Shown in pieces: positions 16,953-25,703 of a stretch of 64,000 nucleotides of DNA. Origin of the DNA: CALANV01 sp036381615 (lineage in GTDB: Bacteria; Pseudomonadota; Alphaproteobacteria; CACIAM-22H2); contig DASVCL010000069.1 of NCBI GenBank assembly GCA_036381615.1, positions 1 through 64,000 of the forward strand, written 5' to 3'. Below the pieces are notes generated by a model. That model did no database searches, had not been told where the DNA came from, and saw only the letters and a list, made by a program, of their open reading frames with translations. How positions within the stretch are numbered: the first letter of the stretch is position 1; every line of letters starts with the position of its first letter. Both the position numbers and the translations under genes were made by a program.

Positions 16953-17885
16953 ATGACGGACCAGCGCCGCATCGTTGTCTTTGGCGGTTCCGGCTTCATC
17001 GGTCGGCACGTGGTTGAACGGCTGCGGCTTGACGGCTGGCGTGTCCGCGTGGCGGCGCGGCACCCCGAGCGGCTCGCTTTCGCCATGTCGAAGGACGGCG
17101 GCGATCGGGTCGAGGCCGTTCGTGCGGATATCGCCGGCGATCCCGCGGCGGTGGAGGCGGCCGTCGACGGTGCCGAGGCGGTCGCCAATCTCGTCGGCAT
17201 ACTCTACGAGCGCGGCCGGCAAAGCTTCGAGCGCATCCATGTCGACGCGGCGGGCCGCCTTGGCATGATCGCAGCGGCGGCTGGGGCGCGTCGTTTCATT
17301 CACATCTCTGCGCTCGGTGCCGCCGCGACGTCGCCATCCGCTTACGCGCGCTCGAAGGCCACCGGTGAGATCGTGGTTCGCCGGACGTTTCCGCCGGCGA
17401 CCATATTCCGGCCGTCGATCGTGATCGGGCCGGGCGACCATTTCTTCAATCGCTTTGCACGGATGGCGCGTTATTCGCCGGCCCTGCCGTTGATCGGCGG
17501 CGGGAACACCAGGTTTCAGCCGGTCTATGTCGGCGATGTCGCCGCCGCACTTGCGACCGCATTGAGAGATCCGGCGACGCAGGGGCGGAACTACGAGCTT
17601 GTCGGCCCAAGGACGTACACGTTCCGCGAACTCATGATGCTGATGCTGGTGGAGACGCATCGCACCCGCCTGCTCGTATCGCTGCCGTTCCCGATCGCGC
17701 GCATGGAGGCAGGACTGCTCGAGCTGCTGCCGAGGCCGCCGCTCACCCGCGATCAGGTGAAGCAGCTCGCGCGCGACAACATTGCCACACCCGAGGCGCC
17801 CGGAATGCGCGACCTGGGCCTTGTGCAGACGCCGATCGAATCGGTTCTCTCGGCCTATCTGGCGTCCGCGCCGCCAGCCTTATGA
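16953..17885 (+). CDS. NDUFA9-like NAD(P)-binding epimerase family protein (complex I-associated type)
   Basis: 310 aa from ATG 16953; residues upstream of it in the frame are not conserved. The Rossmann nucleotide site IVVFGGSGFIGRHVVERLR (residues 5–24) and ADIAGDPAAVEAAVDGAEAVANLVGILYERG follow the atypical SDR pattern of NDUFA9 homologues, in which the catalytic Tyr-x3-Lys is reduced to AYARSKATGE. FQPVYVGDVAAALATAL is another family motif. The mitochondrial relative is an accessory subunit of respiratory complex I, and the alphaproteobacterial one may have a similar or a ubiquinone-related role. No nuo genes are near. Confidence 0.85.
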   Translation: MTDQRRIVVFGGSGFIGRHVVERLRLDGWRVRVAARHPERLAFAMSKDGGDRVEAVRADIAGDPAAVEAAVDGAEAVANLVGILYERGRQSFERIHVDAAGRLGMIAAAAGARRFIHISALGAAATSPSAYARSKATGEIVVRRTFPPATIFRPSIVIGPGDHFFNRFARMARYSPALPLIGGGNTRFQPVYVGDVAAALATALRDPATQGRNYELVGPRTYTFRELMMLMLVETHRTRLLVSLPFPIARMEAGLLELLPRPPLTRDQVKQLARDNIATPEAPGMRDLGLVQTPIESVLSAYLASAPPAL

Positions 17886-17952
17886 CACGGGGCAACACGT
17901 TGAGCGACCGGCCGGAATCGATTTGGTCCGGCGCCCGTATCCCGCGCCGGCA

Positions 17953-18018
17953 TGGGGAATGGGACAGCGAAACCCGCGTCCCGGGACACCGTCACGCACC
18001 GGCCTGGGAAATGGGACA
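17953..18018. repeat. Direct repeats TGGG(G/A)AATGGGACA
   Basis: Two 14-base copies (17953–17966 and 18005–18018) differ at one position and are 52 bp apart, start to start. A third GGGACA lies between them. They are in a 237-bp gap after the NDUFA9-like gene and have no visible coding role. They could be protein-binding sites or a worn end of a mobile element. Confidence 0.45.
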
Positions 18019-18122
18019 CGCAGAAAAAAGGAAACACCGTACCGGCCGCCGGATGGCCCGTGAATGGAACTTTGGCGGCAGCCCCAGGTTTTGAAGCCGC
18101 CGGATCAAAAGGAGCCGCCGCG

Positions 18123-18467
18123 ATGGACCTCGCTCGTTCCGCCCAGGGTGCCTACCAATCGGTGTTCGGTGGTCAGAACAATCTTTCGATGGCCGAGCGG
18201 GCCGGCTCGGTCATTCTGGGCCTCGCCGCGCTCGGGGCCGCGGCCCGGCGCCGCCCGGGGCTCGGTGCGCTGTTGGCGCTCGGCGGTCTTGCCTTCGTGG
18301 CACGCGGGATGAGCGGCCACTGTCCCATCAAGGCGGGCATGACCGGGCGCGGCGGGTACGGGCTCCTGGCCGCCGGTTCAGGGCAAGACCGCCCGCGCCT
18401 CGGCGACAAATCCGAACCTTACGGGACCGACATCGAAGGCAAACCGGCGACCGCCGGGATTCCCTAG
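18123..18467 (+). CDS. Small membrane protein, YgaP/DUF2892-like
   Basis: A 114-aa protein. The ATG at 18123 follows AAAGGAG (18108–18114). The core NNLSMAERAGSVILGLAAL...ALLALGGLAFVARGMSGHCPIKAGM matches the pattern N-x-G/S-x-x-ER-x(3)S-x(n)-RG-x-(S/T)-GHCP of the DUF2892 / YgaP inner-membrane hairpin: two short helices and a conserved GHCP. An unusual soluble tail of about 40 residues follows (GLLAAGSGQDRPRLGDKSEPYGTD). Its biological role is unknown. It is convergent with the dienelactone hydrolase gene, with 43 bp between stops. Confidence 0.78.
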   Translation: MDLARSAQGAYQSVFGGQNNLSMAERAGSVILGLAALGAAARRRPGLGALLALGGLAFVARGMSGHCPIKAGMTGRGGYGLLAAGSGQDRPRLGDKSEPYGTDIEGKPATAGIP

Positions 18468-18510
18468 TCCCGGCACGTCCCCGCAGGCGGCGCCCGGGGC
18501 GACGACCTAA

Positions 18511-19197
18511 CTACCCCAAATGTCGCGCGAAAAAGGCGAGCGTGCGCTCGCGTGCGAGCTTCGCGCTCTCGGCGTGGTAGCTGCCGCGCTGATCGCAGTT
18601 GAAGCCGTGCCCGGCGGGATAGATGTGGATCTCGACGCGATCGTTCTGGGCGGCGCGGACCTTGTCGACCTCGCTCAGCGGGATGGCATGATCCTTCTCG
18701 CCGAAATGCATCATCACCGGGCAGCGCGGCGCGGCATCGGCGTGATTGCCGATGCCGCCGCCGTAGTACGACACGGCCGCGGCAAAGCCGTCGAGCCCCG
18801 TGGCCGCCAGCCACGCGACGAGGCCGCCCCAGCAGTAGCCGACGATGCCGATCTTGCCCACGCCGGCGATCGCGTCGCGCGCGGCGGCAACGTCGAGCAG
18901 CGCCTGCTCGTTCGTGACCTTGCCGCGGATCTGGCGGCCCTCGGCGATGTCGGACTCGCCGTAACCAAGCTCGATGCCGCGGCTGACGCGGTCGAACAGG
19001 GCCGGCGCGATCGCCGCATAGCCGTCCCTCGCGAAGCCGTCGACGACGCTGCGGATGTGGTCGTTGACGCCGAAGATCTCCTGCACGACGACGAGGCCGC
19101 CCTTCGGCGTGCCCTTGGGATCGGCGCGATAGGCGGAGAGCACATGACCGTCGGCGGCGGTCAGGGTCGTGTTGCCGAGCGCGTTCACGGTGGCCAA
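18511..19197 (-). CDS. Dienelactone hydrolase family protein
   Basis: A 228-aa alpha/beta hydrolase. The catalytic set is complete: Cys122 in GYCWGG, Asp169 in GEKDHAIP, His197 in PAGHGFNC, and Glu40 (VVVQEIFGV), which keeps the Cys nucleophile protonated until substrate binds in this family. It hydrolyses lactones or small esters, for example dienelactone in chlorocatechol breakdown, but many members act elsewhere. AAAGGAGGA lies just before the ATG. No chlorocatechol genes are nearby. Confidence 0.92.
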   Translation of the reverse strand: MATVNALGNTTLTAADGHVLSAYRADPKGTPKGGLVVVQEIFGVNDHIRSVVDGFARDGYAAIAPALFDRVSRGIELGYGESDIAEGRQIRGKVTNEQALLDVAAARDAIAGVGKIGIVGYCWGGLVAWLAATGLDGFAAAVSYYGGGIGNHADAAPRCPVMMHFGEKDHAIPLSEVDKVRAAQNDRVEIHIYPAGHGFNCDQRGSYHAESAKLARERTLAFFARHLG

Positions 19198-19373
19198 GGT
19201 GTCCTCCTTTTTCGGTAATTCGCGGACGCCTTACCACCTCGCCCGCAGGCAAGACAAGCTGCCCACCTGGGCCATCCCGCGACGGAACGCGCGTCACGGC
19301 TGCGGCGTTGCGCGTCAGGTTGGCTACGCCGGGTCATGGTGCGCCGAACGTCACGGCCGCGCGGCCGCTCGCG

Positions 19374-20402
19374 ATGGCCGACTCTCCCCGTCGCGCCCTC
19401 GGCGCGTGGCTCGAAGCGGTCGGGTTCGGGCCGATCGAAACGCCGTGGCGAGCGGTCGTGACGCGCGCGGGCATGCGCCTGCGGGCCTACGGGAATGGCG
19501 CGGGAAACCGGCGTCCGCTCGTCATCGTGCCGGCCCCGATCAAGCGCGCCTATATCTGGGATCTTGAGCCTCGACGCAGCGTCGTCCGGCGTGCGTGCGC
19601 GGCCGGATTCGAGGTCTATCTCCTCGAGTGGCTCGAGCCGGCCGGCCCCGTCCTGGCGTATGGCCTGTCCGACTTCGTCGAAACCTTGGTGGCCGATGCC
19701 GTCGCGGCGGCCTGTCGGGATGCGGGGACCAATACCGTGCTGTTGGCCGGACATTCCCTCGGCGGCACGCTCGCCGCGATATTTGCGGCGCGGCACCCGG
19801 GCCGGGTCAGGGGGCTGGCGCTGATCGAGGCACCGCTTCACTTCGCCGAGGATGGTGGGGCATTCGCCCCGTTCGTTACCGCCGGTCCGCTGGCCGCAGC
19901 CGCGAGCGACGCGCTGTTCGGCGTCGTGCCCGGTTCGCTCCTGGACGTCATGAGCGTCACGGCGGCGCCGATGACATTTGTCGTCGAGCCGATCCTGGGC
20001 GCGTTCGTCAGCGGGCTCGATCCGGCGTCGTTTGAAACCCATCTGCGCGTGCGGCGCTGGACGTTGGACGAGTTTCCGCTCCCGGTTTCGCTCTTCGCGG
20101 ATGTCGCGGTCGGGCTCTACCGGGACGACCTCTTCATGAAGGGCGCCCTTCCGGTGGCCGGGCGGATGCTCGGCCCGGCGGATCTGACCGCGCCGGTGTT
20201 GGCCGTCGTCGACCCGGACAGTCGCCTCATACCTCCCGCATCCGTGATTGCGTTCCTGGCGGCGTCACGGTGCCGGACCCGGTGCGTGGTTCGGTACACG
20301 GGCGATGTCGGCGTCACGCTGCGGCACCTGGGTATCCTGATCGGCGACCGCGCGCATCAGCGCCTGTGGCCGGAGATCTTCGACTGGCTTCGCTCGACGT
20401 GA
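19374..20402 (+). CDS. PhaC-like alpha/beta hydrolase with Ser nucleophile
   Basis: 342 aa from ATG 19374; TTG 19308 is a longer alternative. The fold and arrangement are those of class I/III PHA synthases: LVIVPAPIKRAYIWDLEP, VYLLEWLEPAGP, lipase box GHSLGG, and late VLAVVDPDSRLIPPASV (acid) and GVTLRHLGIL (His). True PhaC has Cys in GxCxGG, but this one has Ser128. It may act as a hydrolase or depolymerase-like enzyme rather than a polymerase. The phasin gene 11 kb away supports PHA metabolism in the organism. Function remains an inference. Confidence 0.75.
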   Translation: MADSPRRALGAWLEAVGFGPIETPWRAVVTRAGMRLRAYGNGAGNRRPLVIVPAPIKRAYIWDLEPRRSVVRRACAAGFEVYLLEWLEPAGPVLAYGLSDFVETLVADAVAAACRDAGTNTVLLAGHSLGGTLAAIFAARHPGRVRGLALIEAPLHFAEDGGAFAPFVTAGPLAAAASDALFGVVPGSLLDVMSVTAAPMTFVVEPILGAFVSGLDPASFETHLRVRRWTLDEFPLPVSLFADVAVGLYRDDLFMKGALPVAGRMLGPADLTAPVLAVVDPDSRLIPPASVIAFLAASRCRTRCVVRYTGDVGVTLRHLGILIGDRAHQRLWPEIFDWLRST

Positions 20403-20420
20403 AGCGCGCCGCCGCACGCG

Positions 20421-21521
20421 TCAGACGTTGAACCGGAACAGCATCACGTCGCCGTCGGCGACCGTGTAGTCGCGGCCTTCCTGGCGCATCTTGCCGGCTT
20501 CCTTCGCCCCCTGCTCGCCGCCGCAGGCGACGTAATCGTCATAGGCGATGACTTCGGCGCAGATGAAGCCGCGCTCGAAATCGGTGTGGATCACGCCCGC
20601 GGCCTCGGGCGCTTTGGCGCCCTTGCGTACGGTCCAGGCGCGCGCCTCCTTGGGCCCGGCGGTGAAGTAGGTGATGAGATTGAGCAGGCCGTAGCCGGCG
20701 CGGATGACGCGGGCGAGGCCGGTCTCGCTCAGACCGAGCGATTCGAGAAAGGCCTGCCGTTCGGTCTCGTCGGGCAAGGCGACGACCTCGGCCTCGATGG
20801 CCGCGGAGATGACCACGGACGAGGCACCTTCCTGCGCCGCCTTGGCCGCCACCTTGCGCGACAGCTCGTTACCCTCGGCAGCGGCGTCTTCCTCGACGTT
20901 GCAGACATAGAGGACGGGCTTGGTGGTCAGCAGCTGAAGCTGCTTGACGAGCGGCGCCTGCTCCGCCGTCGGCGTGAAGGCCCGGCCGGGCTTTCCCTCG
21001 CGCAGCAGGGCGAGGATCGGCTCCATGACCTCGAGCTGCGCCTTCGCCTCCTTGTCGCCGCCGCGCGCCTTCTTCTGCGCGGCCGCGACGCGTTTTTCCA
21101 GGCTGTCGAGATCGGCGAGCATCAGCTCGGTCTCGACCGTGTCGGCGTCGCGCAGCGGATCGACCGATCCCTCGACATGGGTGACGTCGCTGCCTTCGAA
21201 GCAGCGCAGCACGTGCGCGATCGCGTCGACCTCGCGGATGTTGGCGAGGAACTGGTTGCCGAGGCCTTCGCCCTTCGAGGCGCCGCGCACCAGCCCGGCG
21301 ATGTCGACGAATTCCAGCTGCGTCGGGACCTTGCGTGCCGATTTCGCCAAACGGGCCAGCGTATCCAGCCGCGCGTCCGGCACCGGCACGCGGCCGATAT
21401 TCGGCTCGATCGTGCAGAACGGATAATTCGCGGCCGCGGCGGTCGCGGTCGCCGTCAGTGCGTTGAACAGGGTCGACTTGCCGACATTCGGCAGGCCGAC
21501 GATGCCGCAGCGGAAACCCAT
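20421..21521 (-). CDS. ychF: Redox-regulated ATPase YchF (Obg family)
   Basis: A 366-aa OBG-family P-loop protein that prefers ATP. G1 is GLPNVGKST (residues 7–15), G3 DIAGLV, and the atypical G4 NVEE, which weakens guanine specificity. A coiled region (LDSLEKRVAAAQKKARGGDKEAK) follows, then a C-terminal TGS domain (VRKGAKAPEAAGVIHTDFERGF). It associates with ribosomes and responds to redox stress in E. coli. It lies last in prs–rplY–pth–ychF, 5 bp after pth. Confidence 0.96.
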   Translation of the reverse strand: MGFRCGIVGLPNVGKSTLFNALTATATAAAANYPFCTIEPNIGRVPVPDARLDTLARLAKSARKVPTQLEFVDIAGLVRGASKGEGLGNQFLANIREVDAIAHVLRCFEGSDVTHVEGSVDPLRDADTVETELMLADLDSLEKRVAAAQKKARGGDKEAKAQLEVMEPILALLREGKPGRAFTPTAEQAPLVKQLQLLTTKPVLYVCNVEEDAAAEGNELSRKVAAKAAQEGASSVVISAAIEAEVVALPDETERQAFLESLGLSETGLARVIRAGYGLLNLITYFTAGPKEARAWTVRKGAKAPEAAGVIHTDFERGFICAEVIAYDDYVACGGEQGAKEAGKMRQEGRDYTVADGDVMLFRFNV

Positions 21522-21526
21522 GTCGT

Positions 21527-22144
21527 CTAGTCCTTGTTTGAATCGGTCCGGGGCGGCTTCGGCGCGGGCGGATTCATCGCGTGCGCGACGCGGCTCATGA
21601 AGCCGCCGTCATCGCCGGCGACGAGGCGCGGGACCTCGGCGGCGATCGCTTCGAGCAGCGGCTCCAGCCACGCCGCGTCCGCCTTGGCGAAGTCGTGCAG
21701 CACATAGCCGCTGACCAGGCGCTTGTCGCCCGGATGGCCGATACCGATGCGCACGCGCCAATAGTCCGGCCCGAGATGCGCATCGATGGACCTGAGCCCG
21801 TTGTGGCCGGCGTTGCCGCCGCCGCGCTTGACGCGGAGCCGGCCCGGCGCGAGGTCGAGTTCGTCGTAAAAGACGATGATCTGCGACGGATCGACCTTGT
21901 AGAAGCGTGCCGCCGCCGCAACCGAACGCCCCGACTCGTTCATATAGGTCTGCGGTTTCAGGGCGACCACCCTGGTGCCGTCGATCTGGCCGTCGGCGGC
22001 GAGGCCTTCGAAGCGGGCACGATAGGGGCCGAAGCCATGGCGGCGGACGATCGTGTCCACCGCCATGAATCCGACGTTGTGCCGATGCTTGGCATAGGTC
22101 GGCCCGGGATTGCCCAGGCCGACCAGCAAAACGAGATCTGCCAA
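21527..22144 (-). CDS. pth: Peptidyl-tRNA hydrolase
   Basis: A 205-aa enzyme that rescues peptidyl-tRNA by hydrolysing the ester bond. VGLGNPGPTYAKHRHNVGF contains Asn and catalytic His, VALKPQTYMNESGRSV is the Asn-containing groove, YDELDLAPG supplies the Asp, and GGGNAGHNGLRSI is the tRNA clamp. A C-terminal tail of about 20 residues extends past the usual end. It lies 9 bp after rplY and 5 bp before ychF. Confidence 0.96.
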   Translation of the reverse strand: MADLVLLVGLGNPGPTYAKHRHNVGFMAVDTIVRRHGFGPYRARFEGLAADGQIDGTRVVALKPQTYMNESGRSVAAAARFYKVDPSQIIVFYDELDLAPGRLRVKRGGGNAGHNGLRSIDAHLGPDYWRVRIGIGHPGDKRLVSGYVLHDFAKADAAWLEPLLEAIAAEVPRLVAGDDGGFMSRVAHAMNPPAPKPPRTDSNKD

Positions 22145-22153
22145 TGCCGCCGA

Positions 22154-22864
22154 TTACTTCTTGCCGGCGGCCTTCTTCTCGCCGGCTGCGGACGCCTTGG
22201 CCGCCCCACCGGCAGCCGCCTGTGGCGCCGGTGCGGCAGCGCCAGCCTCCGCCGGCGCACCCGCTGCCGCAGCACCGCCTTCCTCGGCACCGCGGAGCAC
22301 GGACGGCGCCGCGACCGCCGCGATCGTGAAGTCGCGCGTCGTGATGGTCGGGCGCACGCCTTCGGGCAGCTTGACGGCGCTGATGTGCACGCTGTCGCCG
22401 ATGTCGAGGCCCTCGAGGTTCACGGTGATGACCTGCGGAATGTTCTCGATCGAGCAGTAGACCTCGATCTCGTGGCGGACGACGTTGAGCACGCCGCCGC
22501 GCTTCAGGCCGGGCGAGCGCTCCTGGTTCTCGAACCGCACCGGCACCGACACGCGGATCTGCGTCTTCGCGCCCACGCGCTGGAAGTCGACGTGTTCGGG
22601 CCTGTCGGTCACCGGGTGAAGTTGCACGTCGCGCGGCAGCACACGTTCGCTGCGGCCGTCGATCTGCACGTCGAACACGCGGGTGAAGAAGCCCGGCTTC
22701 TGGAACTCGCGGACGAGATCCTTCGGATCGAGCGCAATCAGCGTCGGGGCTTGCTTGTCACCGTAGATCACGCCGGGAATGCGCCCGGCGCGGCGTACGG
22801 CGCGGGCGGCCCCCTTTCCGGCCCGCTGGCGCGACTGCGCCGAAATCGTCACTGTTTCGACCAT
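22154..22864 (-). CDS. rplY: 50S ribosomal protein L25 (CTC type)
   Basis: 236 aa from ATG 22864, chosen because of the preceding GAGGAGAAAGAG. The N-terminal 5S-rRNA-binding domain spans about residues 5–95 (SRQRAGKGAARAVRRAGRIPGVIYG). The TL5/CTC C-terminal domain follows (DFQRVGAKTQIRVSVPVRF, IPQVITVNLEGLDIGDSVHIS). The last 50 residues are a low-complexity Ala/Gly/Pro/Lys tail, common in alphaproteobacterial L25. It sits 79 bp after prs on the same strand. Confidence 0.95.
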   Translation of the reverse strand: MVETVTISAQSRQRAGKGAARAVRRAGRIPGVIYGDKQAPTLIALDPKDLVREFQKPGFFTRVFDVQIDGRSERVLPRDVQLHPVTDRPEHVDFQRVGAKTQIRVSVPVRFENQERSPGLKRGGVLNVVRHEIEVYCSIENIPQVITVNLEGLDIGDSVHISAVKLPEGVRPTITTRDFTIAAVAAPSVLRGAEEGGAAAAGAPAEAGAAAPAPQAAAGGAAKASAAGEKKAAGKK

Positions 22865-22943
22865 CTCTTTCTCCTCTTCAACAATCGGCGTCGGCCTCCA
22901 GGGGTGCCGCACGCCGGCCACGGGCCCGGCCTTGCGTCCGGGC

Positions 22944-23876
<933 letters not shown>

Positions 23877-23981
23877 CGCCCCTGGGACCCGTGCGAGCGG
23901 ACGGTTAATGCCCTGAAATTCAAACAGGAAACCCGCGACGGATCATTCCCGGCGCGGGCGGCGCGGAATGTATCAGGGTGT

Positions 23982-24003
23982 CATACCGGTGTAAACCGGC
24001 ATG
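23982..24003 (-). terminator. Hairpin between the lipoprotein gene and prs
   Basis: Nine-base arms with one G·T pair (CATGCCGGT / ACCGGTATG read on the minus strand) enclose a 4-base loop. A smaller GC hairpin, GGCCC/GGGCC, sits a few bases before it. There is no T-run, so it may act as a factor-dependent terminator or merely stabilise the mRNA end. Confidence 0.35.
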
Positions 24004-24020
24004 AGGCCCCCGGAGGGCCC

Positions 24021-24869
24021 CTAATGGGCCGGTGTCGCGGGGGGCGGCGCCCGCTCGACGAGTTCGGCAATCCCCTCGGCCGCCCCTTCGGCGACCGCGA
24101 CCGCCAGCTCGGCCCAGGCGCGCTCCAGATACGTGGCCGGGACGTCGTTCTGCTGGTTGACTTGGCCGATTTCGGTCCCGTCCGGAGCCAGAACGGCCCA
24201 TCGCACGTCGACGGTGCGGAGCTGGGGCCCCTTGGCGGCGATCGCGACCGTGCCGTTGACGACGAGGCTGTCCGTCACGGACGCGTCGGCAAGATTGATG
24301 CCGAGGCGGCGCAACGCATAGTCGAGCGCGCGGGAAAGCGCGATGTCGCCCCCTTCGGGCGTGCCGGTGATCGTGCCGATGCGTACCGCGCGCGGCGCCG
24401 GCGGCGCGGCGGCGACCGCATCGGGCTGCAGTGCCCTGGCGAACAGAGCTGCCGTGTCCTGGAGTTCCGGCGGAATCCGGTCGCTGCCGCCGGCTCCGGT
24501 TGACAGCGCAAGCTCATGCTCTCGGACGATTTCGCCGGACGGCGCGCGCAGGACGAGCCGGGCGCGGCCACCCCCGAGCACGTCGCCGTCGAGTACGAAG
24601 CTCGCCGCGTTGCCGCTGCGCGTGCTCGCGGGCACGTTCTCGCGGCGAAGCGCATCGGCCAGGTTCTCGGCAAGCCGTGCCGCGTCGGGCTCCGGCAGGC
24701 CGGCGACCGGCCGAACGAGCACACCGGCGCGGTCGGGCAGAACCAGCAGCCGGTTTTCCTCCTGCTTCCCGTCGGGCTGGAACGGGCGCGGCAGATCGCC
24801 GCAGCCGGCGAGCAGCAGCGCGACCGCGACGATGGCCCCGTGAACGAGCGGCCGTGATCTACAGAACAC
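24021..24869 (-). CDS. Hypothetical lipoprotein, 282 aa
   Basis: It starts at GTG 24869 within the preceding peptide frame. Lipobox LLAGC (residues about 19–23) follows a hydrophobic signal helix (GAIVAVALLLAG), so it is attached to a membrane after Lgt modification; lgt itself lies 2 kb upstream. The mature part has paired beta-strand repeats (VLVRPVAGLPEPDAARLAENLADALRRENVPAST; RIGTITGTPEGGDIALSRALDYALRRLGI) similar to periplasmic proteins that assemble around outer-membrane complexes. I know no name for it. It is the last gene of the lgt–midA–pgeF cluster. Confidence 0.8.
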   Translation of the reverse strand: MFCRSRPLVHGAIVAVALLLAGCGDLPRPFQPDGKQEENRLLVLPDRAGVLVRPVAGLPEPDAARLAENLADALRRENVPASTRSGNAASFVLDGDVLGGGRARLVLRAPSGEIVREHELALSTGAGGSDRIPPELQDTAALFARALQPDAVAAAPPAPRAVRIGTITGTPEGGDIALSRALDYALRRLGINLADASVTDSLVVNGTVAIAAKGPQLRTVDVRWAVLAPDGTEIGQVNQQNDVPATYLERAWAELAVAVAEGAAEGIAELVERAPPPATPAH

Positions 24870-24927
24870 AGGTCACCAGCACGAGACCGATGATGCAGAA
24901 CAACACGAACAGGATCAGGTGCGGCAT
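24859..24927 (-). CDS. Possible 22-aa hydrophobic micropeptide
   Basis: ATG 24925–24927 comes 2 bp after the pgeF stop, and its stop overlaps the GTG start of the lipoprotein gene by 11 bp. The peptide MPHLILFVLFCIIGLVLVTCVL is essentially one membrane helix. Position and overlap suggest coupled translation between pgeF and the lipoprotein. It may be a real peptide or a ribosome-handover leader. Confidence 0.35.
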   Translation of the reverse strand: MPHLILFVLFCIIGLVLVTCVL

Positions 24928-24929
24928 GC

Positions 24930-25703
24930 CTATCCGTCCAGCGCGATCGCGGAGAGGTCGCGTCCGTAATCCTTCTCGCCGCGCAGGCAGGCGCGACGAT
25001 AGCTGAAGAACAGGTCCTCTTCGCCGCACGTGTCGTGCGGCATCTGGTGCACGTCGCCGAGCCCGAGTTTGCGCAGCCGGCGCGCGATATAGCCGGGCAG
25101 GTCGAACATGTAATGGCCGGCGCGCGCGCCCGGCGTGAAGAACGCCGCGTCCGCCGGATCCGCGGCGATGAACGGAGCGGGAAATTCCGGGCCGACTTCG
25201 TAGGACCGTTGGGCGATGCACGGTCCGATCGCCGCGACCATCGTCTCCGGCCGCGCGCCGTGCTTGGCCATCGCGGCGACGGTGGCCTCGAGCACGCCGC
25301 CGACCGCGCCGCGCCAGCCTGCATGCGCCGCGCCGACGACGCGGGCCCTGCGGTCGGCAAACAGCACGGGCGCGCAATCGGCCGTGAGGATGCCGAGCGC
25401 AAGGCCCGGCCGCGTCGTGACCATCGCGTCCGCCTTGGGCGCGTTCTCGCGCGTCCACGGTTCTTCGACCTCGATCACGGTCGGGCTGTGGACCTGGTAC
25501 AGCGTGACCAGCGATTCGGGCGTATAGCCCAGGCGGGCCATTGCCCGGCTGCGGTTCGTGGCGACGTTGTCGATCGCGTCGCCGGAGCCGAGCCCGCAGT
25601 TCAGCGAATCGAAAATGCCGCTGCTGACGCCACCCCGGCGCGTGAAGAAGCCGTGTCGCACGCCGCCGATCGCATCGAGCGGACTCATCGTCAACATCGT
25701 CAT
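24930..25703 (-). CDS. pgeF: Peptidoglycan editing factor PgeF (multicopper laccase-fold, YfiH)
   Basis: A 257-aa protein of the YfiH/DUF152 family, which removes misincorporated L-Ser or Gly amino acids from UDP-MurNAc precursors in E. coli. GFFTRRGGVSSG, TLYQVHSPTVIEV, ILTADCAPVLFAD and GAAHAGWRGAVGGVLE contain the Cys and His metal ligands. The ATG overlaps the midA stop (ATGA, 25700–25703). Co-transcription with lgt and midA looks certain from the overlaps. Confidence 0.92.
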   Translation of the reverse strand: MTMLTMSPLDAIGGVRHGFFTRRGGVSSGIFDSLNCGLGSGDAIDNVATNRSRAMARLGYTPESLVTLYQVHSPTVIEVEEPWTRENAPKADAMVTTRPGLALGILTADCAPVLFADRRARVVGAAHAGWRGAVGGVLEATVAAMAKHGARPETMVAAIGPCIAQRSYEVGPEFPAPFIAADPADAAFFTPGARAGHYMFDLPGYIARRLRKLGLGDVHQMPHDTCGEEDLFFSYRRACLRGEKDYGRDLSAIALDG

